From positions 1 through 12,362 of the forward strand of contig JAFGUS010000075.1 in assembly GCA_016938395.1 (NCBI GenBank): a DNA stretch of 12,362 bases, given 5' to 3'. The notes beneath the pieces were generated by a model. The model did not search any database. It was not told the origin of the DNA and was given only the letters and a program-made list of their open reading frames with translations. Position numbers and translations under genes: made by a program. Position 1 is the first letter of the stretch; every line of letters begins with the position of its first letter. Shown one piece after another: positions 7,237-12,362 of the stretch. Source of the stretch: Coriobacteriia bacterium (lineage in GTDB: Bacteria; Actinomycetota; Coriobacteriia; Anaerosomatales; Anaerosomataceae).

Positions 7237-7612
7237 CGAGCCGTTCCGCCGGACGCAGCGCGTGCTCGGAATCGCACTCGCGCTTGTGATCGTCGCGTGC
7301 GGCTGGGCGTACGGTGTGCTGTACGTCGAGGGCGGCTCCATGGAGCCCGCCTTGAGCGCAGGCGACATGATCGTGTACCGCCGCGCCGGTGCCGCCCCCG
7401 GGGTAGGTGACCTCGTGGTGTTCGAGCACGGTGGGGTGCCGGTGGTGCATCGCGTCGCAGGCGTTCTGCGCGACGGGACATTGCGCACGCGGGGCGACGC
7501 CAACGCGTCTCTCGATGGCGGAGCGGTCGAGCCATCGGCTGTGATGGGCGAAGTCATTCTGACGCTGCCCACCGGTCGTCTGGTGAGCCGCCTGGTCGCC
7601 TCGGCACGGTGA
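7217..7612 (+). CDS. sipW: SipW-type (ER/archaeal-type) signal peptidase I
   Basis: A 131-aa membrane-bound signal peptidase. It has one N-terminal membrane segment (about 17-36), then the catalytic serine in EGGSMEPAL (Ser41). Box D reads PVVHRV with His78 where the common bacterial enzymes have lysine, so this is the Ser/His class of SipW, archaea and the ER. RGDANASLD at 92-100 supplies the conserved GDAN block; Asp94 or Asp100 would be the catalytic acid. It lacks a clear second membrane segment at the C-terminus. The start ATG 7217 overlaps the last 20 nt of the TasA-like gene and has only a weak ribosome site, which implies translational coupling. The pairing strongly suggests that it processes that neighbour. 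An alternative start is the GTG at about residue 16, but it would remove part of the membrane anchor. Confidence 0.85.
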   Translation: MPSKSDSEPFRRTQRVLGIALALVIVACGWAYGVLYVEGGSMEPALSAGDMIVYRRAGAAPGVGDLVVFEHGGVPVVHRVAGVLRDGTLRTRGDANASLDGGAVEPSAVMGEVILTLPTGRLVSRLVASAR

Positions 7613-7621
7613 TGCTAGACT
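7613..7621 (+). promoter_or_regulatory. Predicted extended -10 promoter of the pheST transcript
   Basis: TGCTAGACT directly after the sipW stop is an extended -10 element, very like TGCTAGAAT at 2598-2606. The -35 is poor (CTGGTC or TGGTCG near 7592-7598). Transcription would start near 7628, just ahead of stem I of the T-box. Confidence 0.55.
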
Positions 7622-7627
7622 GTCGTC

Positions 7628-7950
7628 TCAATCGCACAGATGGCGATGACGGAGAGGCGTGGCGCACCAAGCGCTCGCTCGTCAGGGAGGGGTCCCGCTG
7701 ACTGGAAGGGCCCCGGGCGGCGGCGTCACGGTTCACTCCAACAGCTGCGACCTGAACCGGCCGAAGGGCCGCAGTAGGGAAGCCGGAGCCCCCGTTACCG
7801 GGCACAACGGACCGAGATGGTCCGGTCCGCGCGGACTTTCGGGTCCCCGTGGAGACGAGAGGGTCGGCTCGGCCGGCCAAACAAGGTGGTACCGCGGGAG
7901 CCGTTCCCGTCCTTGTGACGACAAGGGCGTGGGCGGCTCCCTTCTCTGTA
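7628..7950 (+). promoter_or_regulatory. T-box leader (tRNA-Phe sensing), controls pheST
   Basis: A T-box RNA senses uncharged tRNA and lets transcription continue into the synthetase genes. The T-box sequence AGGTGGTACCGCG is at 7884-7896. Its UGGU (7887-7890) can pair with the ACCA end expected of tRNA-Phe. At the base of stem I, GGAG (7651-7654) pairs with CTCC (7736-7739) and GTGGCG (7659-7664) with CGTCAC (7724-7729, one G-U pair). The specifier loop between them carries TTC (7732-7734) followed by A, a phenylalanine codon that matches the downstream genes. The linker region has GTAGG (7775-7779) and CCGTTA (7793-7798), as in many T-boxes. For antitermination CAAGG (7882-7886) can pair with CCTTG (7911-7915), which otherwise belongs to the terminator. 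Uncharged tRNA-Phe should therefore raise pheST expression. Confidence 0.93.
7896..7947 (+). terminator. Regulated terminator of the pheST T-box
   Basis: The arms 7896-7915 and 7922-7941 form a 20-bp stem (one mismatch, a few G-U pairs) closed by a 6-nt TGACGA loop. TTCTCT follows at 7942-7947. The 5' arm overlaps the T-box sequence, so terminator and antiterminator exclude each other. This points to control at transcription rather than at translation. Confidence 0.9.
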
Positions 7951-7972
7951 TCGCGAAGGAGATGTGAGGCAC

Positions 7973-9034
7973 ATGACGATCGCCGGTGACCTTCGGGCGC
8001 TCGAGGCTGAGGCGCTGGCCGCGGTGGATGCGGCCGGCACCCTCGACGCGCTTGAGACGGTGCGTGTCGGCTATCTGGGGAAGAAGGGCTCGCTCACCGC
8101 GGTCCTGCGCGGTCTGGGTGCGCTCGGCGCCGAGGAGCGGCCTGAAGCCGGCCGCGTCTCCAACGAGGTGCGTGCCGCGCTCGAAGCAGCGCTTGAGGAC
8201 AAGCGGGGCGCGCTCGAGGCGGTGGCCCGCGAGAGCCGCATCGTGGCCGAGGCGGTGGACGTGACGCTCCCCGGTCGCCGCCGTCCGCTCGGCAGGCAGC
8301 ACGTGCTCCACCAGATCGTGGACGAGATCGTGGAGATCTTCGCCGGTCTCGGCTATCAGATCGCAGAAGGCCCCGAGGTTGAGCTCGACTACTACAACTT
8401 CACGGCGCTCAATCATCCGCCGGATCACCCCGCGCGGGCGCTGCAGGACACCTTCTACGTGCGCGACCTCTCGGGTGACCGCGCGGTCGTGGAGGGCGAG
8501 AGCGACGTGCTGCTGCGCACGCACACCTCGCCGGTACAGGTGCACGTGATGGAGACGCAGAAGCCGCCGATCTACGTGCTTGCGCCCGGCAAGGTCTACC
8601 GCCGCGACGTGGCCGACCCGAGCCACCTGCCGCAGTTCACGCAGATCGAGGGTCTTGTGGTGGACGAGGGCATCACCTTCGGCGACCTGAAGGGTACGCT
8701 CGAGCACTTCGTGCACGAGATGTTCGGTCCCGAGCGCAAGGTGCGGCTGCGGCCGCACTTCTTCCCGTTCACGGAGCCCTCGGCCGAGGTCGACGTCTCG
8801 TGCGCCATCTGCGGCGGCAGCGGGTGCCGTTCCTGTGGCGGCGAGGGGTGGCTTGAGATTCTCGGCTGCGGCATGGTCGACCCCAACGTCTTCGGCTACG
8901 TGGGCATCGATCCGGAGCGCTACACCGGGTTCGCTTTCGGCATGGGTGCCGAGCGCATCGCCGGCCTGAAGTACGGTGTGCCCGACCTGCGTCTGTTCAT
9001 CGAGGGAGACACGCGCTTCCTGCACCAGTTCTGA
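7973..9034 (+). CDS. pheS: Phenylalanine--tRNA ligase alpha subunit
   Basis: The catalytic subunit of the alpha2-beta2 PheRS, 353 aa, full length. An N-terminal coiled coil that grips tRNA (about 1-100) precedes the class II catalytic core. Recognisable parts are GYQIAEGPEVELDYYNFTAL, LLRTHTSPVQ with THT at 183-185 (motif 2 region), the Phe-pocket region HFFPFTEPSAEVDV, and motif 3 FAFGMGAERIAGLKYG near the end. An inserted cysteine knuckle, CAICGGSGCRSC (Cys277, 280, 285, 288), is present, as in many bacterial PheS proteins, and could hold zinc. The ATG at 7973 is preceded by AAGGAG (7956-7961). The in-frame GTG at 7964 is too close to that site. Expression should follow uncharged tRNA-Phe through the T-box just upstream. 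pheT follows 70 nt later. Confidence 0.98.
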   Translation: MTIAGDLRALEAEALAAVDAAGTLDALETVRVGYLGKKGSLTAVLRGLGALGAEERPEAGRVSNEVRAALEAALEDKRGALEAVARESRIVAEAVDVTLPGRRRPLGRQHVLHQIVDEIVEIFAGLGYQIAEGPEVELDYYNFTALNHPPDHPARALQDTFYVRDLSGDRAVVEGESDVLLRTHTSPVQVHVMETQKPPIYVLAPGKVYRRDVADPSHLPQFTQIEGLVVDEGITFGDLKGTLEHFVHEMFGPERKVRLRPHFFPFTEPSAEVDVSCAICGGSGCRSCGGEGWLEILGCGMVDPNVFGYVGIDPERYTGFAFGMGAERIAGLKYGVPDLRLFIEGDTRFLHQF

Positions 9035-9104
9035 GTACCGAGGGCGTATGCGCCCACGACCGCACGACCCGCCCCGGACGACCGCCCGATCGGAAGGACC
9101 AGCG

Positions 9105-11546
9105 ATGCGCGTATCGCTCAAGTGGCTCAAGGACCTCGTCGATGTCACGCTGCCCGTCGAGCAGCTCAGCGACCGTCTCGACATGACCGGTACCAAGGTG
9201 GAGGCCGTCCACACCACCGGCGCATCGCTTCCCGGCGTGGTGATCGGCCAGGTGCTCACCAAGGAGCAGCATCCCGATGCCGACAAGCTCTCATACTGCT
9301 CGGTGGACATCGGCGTCGGCGAGCCGCTCAAGATCGTATGCGGTGCCACCAACTTCAGCGTCGGTGACAAGGTTCCCGTCGCGTGCGTGGGCGCCACGCT
9401 GCCGAACGGCATGACCATCAAGCGCGCGAAGCTCCGGGGGCTCGAGTCGCAGGGCATGATGTGCTCGCCGACCGAGATCGGCGTCGGCGGCGACGCGAGC
9501 GGCCTGCTGATCCTGCCGGCTGACGCACCGGTCGGTCAGCCGTTCGACGCCTACCACGGCATGGCCGATACCATCCTCGAGCTCGAGGTCACGCCCAACC
9601 GGCCCGACTGCCTGTCGATGGTGGGCGTAGCCCGTGAGGTGGCCGCGGTGACCGGCGTCCCGTACACGGTCCCCGAAGGCGCACCGGAAGAGGCGGGCGA
9701 GCCTGCCGCCACCGCGGTGCGCGTCGCCATCAAGGACGCCGAGCTCTGCCCGCGCTATACCGCGCGCGTCATCCGCAACGTGAAGATCGGCCCCTCGCCC
9801 GACTGGCTCGCCGAGCGGGTCATCGCCGCGGGCGCGCGTCCCGTGAACAACATCGTGGACATCACCAACTACGTGATGTACGAGCTCGGCCAGCCGCTGC
9901 ACGCCTTCGATCTGGGGCGGCTCGACACGCGCGAGGGAGCGGTCGAGATCACCGTGCGTCCGGCGGGTGAGAGCGAGACCATCCGCACCCTTGACGGCCA
10001 GGACCGCGCGCTGGCAACTGACGCGCTGCTCATCTGCGACCCGTCCGGGCCGGTCGCGCTCGCGGGCGTCATGGGTGGCGAGTCCACCGAGGTCTCGGCG
10101 GCCACCACCGACGTGCTGCTCGAGTCGGCCTGCTTCGACACGCGCTCGATCAGCCGCACGAGCCGTCGTCTCGGCCTGATCTCCGAGTCGTCCCTGCGCT
10201 TCGAGCGCGGCGTGGACCCCAACGGCTGTGCGCGTGCCGCCGACCGCGCTGCCGCGCTCATGGCCGAGGTCGCGGGCGGCACTGTGGCGCCGGGAATCGT
10301 GGACGAATACCCCGGCAGCCGAGAGCCGCTCAAGCTGCAGCTGCGGGCCGAGCGCGTGAACGACGTACTTGGCACGAACCTCGGCACCGATGAAATCGCC
10401 GGGATGCTTCGTGGCCTCGGCATCGAGGCAGTGGCCGATGGTGACACGCTCGCCGCTACCGTGCCGACCTTCCGTCCCGACCTGGAGCGCGAGATCGACC
10501 TGGTCGAAGAGGTTGCGCGGCTCTTCGGCCTGGAGAACATCGCCTCCACGCGGCCGGGCGGCCGCGAGCGTATCGGCGGCAGGACGCCGGCGCAGCGCTT
10601 CCGGGCCCGCATGGGTGCAGCGCTTCGCGCGGCCGGGCTCGACGAGCACGTGGGTTACTCGTTCGGCGACGCGGTCGACCTGGAGCGGCTGGGCTGGGAG
10701 CTCGCGCCCGACGAGACGCTTGTGGAGCTCATCAACCCGATGTCCGAGGAGCAGGCGGTTATGCGCTGGACGCTCGTGCCGAGCCTGCTTCGCGCCGTCT
10801 CCCACAACCGCCGTCGCGGTGTGGCCGACGTGCACCTCTATGAGATGGGGACGGTGTTCGTCACGTCGGAAGGCCGTAAGCAGCCCAAGGAGCGGCTCAT
10901 GGTGGCGGGCGCGCTGACGGGGTCGTGGTCCGGCCCGCACTGGAGCGAGCTCTCGCGTACGCTCGACTTCTTCGATGGCAAGGGCGCGCTCGAGTCGCTG
11001 CTCGAGTCGCTGGGCGTCCCGCGCTGGGCGGTCCGCGCAGGCGAGCGTCCTTGGCTCCAGCCGGGACGCAGTGCTGACGTGGTGGTTGCCGGTGACGTGG
11101 TGGGTTGGATCGGTGAGGCGGCCCACGATGTGCTCGATGCGTACGAGCTGTCAGGTCCCGTTGTGCTCTTCGAGCTCTCGGTGTCCCATCTCGTGAAGGC
11201 GGCGTCGCGCGGCTCGGTCACCTACGAGGAGATTCCGCGGTATCCCGCGGTGGCACTCGACCTCGCGCTCGTGGTGGGCGAGGACGTCGCCGCGGGCGAC
11301 GTGGCCGCGGCCATTCGCAAGGCGGGAGGTGCGCTGTTGGAGTCCGTGAGTCTGTTCGACGTGTACCGTGACGCCGCAGGCGCGGCCGAGGCCGACCGGC
11401 GGCTGCCCGCGGGCACGAAGAGCCTCGCGTTCGCGCTCACGTACCGCGCGCCGGATCGCACGCTTGCCGACGCGGACGTGCGCCCCGTGCACGAGCGGGT
11501 GATCGAGAAGGTATGCAGGGCGGTGAGTGCTGAGGTGCGGTCGTAG
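9105..11546 (+). CDS. pheT: Phenylalanine--tRNA ligase beta subunit
   Basis: The large, non-catalytic subunit of PheRS, 813 aa, full length. It recognises tRNA-Phe and edits mischarged Tyr-tRNA-Phe. Domains in order are B1 (MRVSLKWLKDLVDV), an EMAP-II-like tRNA-binding OB fold (about 43-155, VVIGQVLTKEQHPDADKL), and the B3/B4 editing module (about 205-390, with RPVNNIVDITNYVMYELGQP and GVMGGESTEVS). B5 follows (about 405-475, ending in DLVEEVARLFGLENI), then the catalytic-like core, and the ferredoxin-fold anticodon-binding domain (about 701-813, IPRYPAVALDLALVV to the end). The ATG at 9105 has GGAAGGA (9092-9098) at good spacing. The frame stays open upstream to 8976, but that part lies inside pheS. 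It is co-transcribed with pheS under the T-box. I found no clear terminator after it. Confidence 0.98.
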   Translation: MRVSLKWLKDLVDVTLPVEQLSDRLDMTGTKVEAVHTTGASLPGVVIGQVLTKEQHPDADKLSYCSVDIGVGEPLKIVCGATNFSVGDKVPVACVGATLPNGMTIKRAKLRGLESQGMMCSPTEIGVGGDASGLLILPADAPVGQPFDAYHGMADTILELEVTPNRPDCLSMVGVAREVAAVTGVPYTVPEGAPEEAGEPAATAVRVAIKDAELCPRYTARVIRNVKIGPSPDWLAERVIAAGARPVNNIVDITNYVMYELGQPLHAFDLGRLDTREGAVEITVRPAGESETIRTLDGQDRALATDALLICDPSGPVALAGVMGGESTEVSAATTDVLLESACFDTRSISRTSRRLGLISESSLRFERGVDPNGCARAADRAAALMAEVAGGTVAPGIVDEYPGSREPLKLQLRAERVNDVLGTNLGTDEIAGMLRGLGIEAVADGDTLAATVPTFRPDLEREIDLVEEVARLFGLENIASTRPGGRERIGGRTPAQRFRARMGAALRAAGLDEHVGYSFGDAVDLERLGWELAPDETLVELINPMSEEQAVMRWTLVPSLLRAVSHNRRRGVADVHLYEMGTVFVTSEGRKQPKERLMVAGALTGSWSGPHWSELSRTLDFFDGKGALESLLESLGVPRWAVRAGERPWLQPGRSADVVVAGDVVGWIGEAAHDVLDAYELSGPVVLFELSVSHLVKAASRGSVTYEEIPRYPAVALDLALVVGEDVAAGDVAAAIRKAGGALLESVSLFDVYRDAAGAAEADRRLPAGTKSLAFALTYRAPDRTLADADVRPVHERVIEKVCRAVSAEVRS

Positions 11547-11598
11547 GCACCCGATACGCAGCCAGAACGGTTCTAATCGGCGTATTTATCGCCTAATA

Positions 11599-11638
11599 TT
11601 GAATCACATTTGACCTGTATGCAATCAAGGTGTATAGT
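11599..11638 (+). promoter_or_regulatory. Candidate ArgR operator over the argC promoter
   Basis: Two imperfect 18-20 bp dyads lie side by side. ATTGAATCACATTTGACC (11598-11615) carries one perfect ARG-box half-site, TGAAT. TATGCA (11618-11623) with TGTATA (11631-11636) forms an inverted repeat with one mismatch. Together they cover the -35 and -10, where an arginine-responsive repressor would block RNA polymerase. The match to the ArgR consensus is partial, and no argR gene is in the window. Confidence 0.4.
11610..11638 (+). promoter_or_regulatory. Strong predicted argC promoter
   Basis: TTGACC (11610-11615) and TATAGT (11633-11638) are separated by exactly 17 nt, close to the sigma-A consensus. 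The predicted start is near 11645, giving a leader of about 25 nt before the ATG at 11670. The surrounding 11570-11640 stretch is markedly AT-richer than the rest of the window. Confidence 0.85.
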
Positions 11639-11669
11639 CGCGTCTCCATCAGTATCGGAGGACGCGATT

Positions 11670-12362
<693 letters not shown>

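Noticed and set aside
7659..7967. 102-codon plus-strand frame in the pheST leader, possible leader peptide or small gene
   Set aside because: The region is explained in detail by the T-box, specifier and terminator helices. There is no ribosome site before its GTG.
7733..9457. 574-codon open frame on the minus strand across the T-box, pheS and the start of pheT
   Set aside because: It overlaps a recognised riboswitch and two certain genes, and its sequence shows no known motif.
9291..11126. 611-codon open frame on the minus strand inside pheT
   Set aside because: It is antisense to the well-conserved pheT, has no ribosome site or recognisable domain, and is His/Arg/Asp-rich as expected for a shadow of GC-rich coding DNA.

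Overview
This 12.4 kb window is a chromosomal housekeeping segment from a high-GC bacterium. The gene content, GC-rich codon use, gene order and a Phe T-box that works by transcription termination suggest a deep-branching actinobacterium, perhaps Coriobacteriia-like. That placement is inference: there is no rRNA or marker search behind it. I see no IS element, phage gene, CRISPR array, tRNA gene or rRNA gene.

Layout. Positions 1-744 hold the 3' end of valS, followed two bases later by folC (747-2051). panD (2106-2456) runs on the minus strand, convergent with folC, and has its own promoter. Back to back with it is a small membrane protein with eight zinc-ribbon cysteines (2678-3124), which has an extended -10 promoter and runs into thrS (3178-5094). 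A strong sigma-70-like promoter right after thrS (5100-5128) opens a roughly 210-nt structured leader and the infC-rpmI-rplT operon (5347-6542), closed by a strong hairpin terminator. infC most likely starts at the rare codon ATC.

Between rplT and pheS sits a two-gene insert. It encodes a TasA/camelysin-type secreted protein (6754-7236) and, overlapping it by 20 nt, a SipW-type Ser/His signal peptidase I (7217-7612). It interrupts the otherwise familiar block thrS-infC-rpmI-rplT-pheS-pheT and is the most accessory-looking part of the window. An extended -10 promoter at the end of the peptidase gene then starts a phenylalanine T-box leader. This has a UUC specifier, a T-box with UGGU, and a 20-bp terminator stem, and it leads into pheS (7973-9034) and pheT (9105-11546). 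The window ends in argC (11670 to the edge), whose promoter lies in an unusually AT-rich patch with imperfect inverted repeats that look like an ArgR operator.

Functionally, the window combines three aminoacyl-tRNA synthetases (Val, Thr, Phe), one initiation factor and two large-subunit proteins with folate, pantothenate and arginine biosynthesis. Three control systems of different kinds can be read in the DNA: rare-codon initiation plus a possible attenuator at infC, tRNA-sensing at pheST, and a probable repressor site at argC. I found no convincing undescribed multi-gene system. The SipW/TasA-like pair and the infC leader are the best candidates for follow-up.
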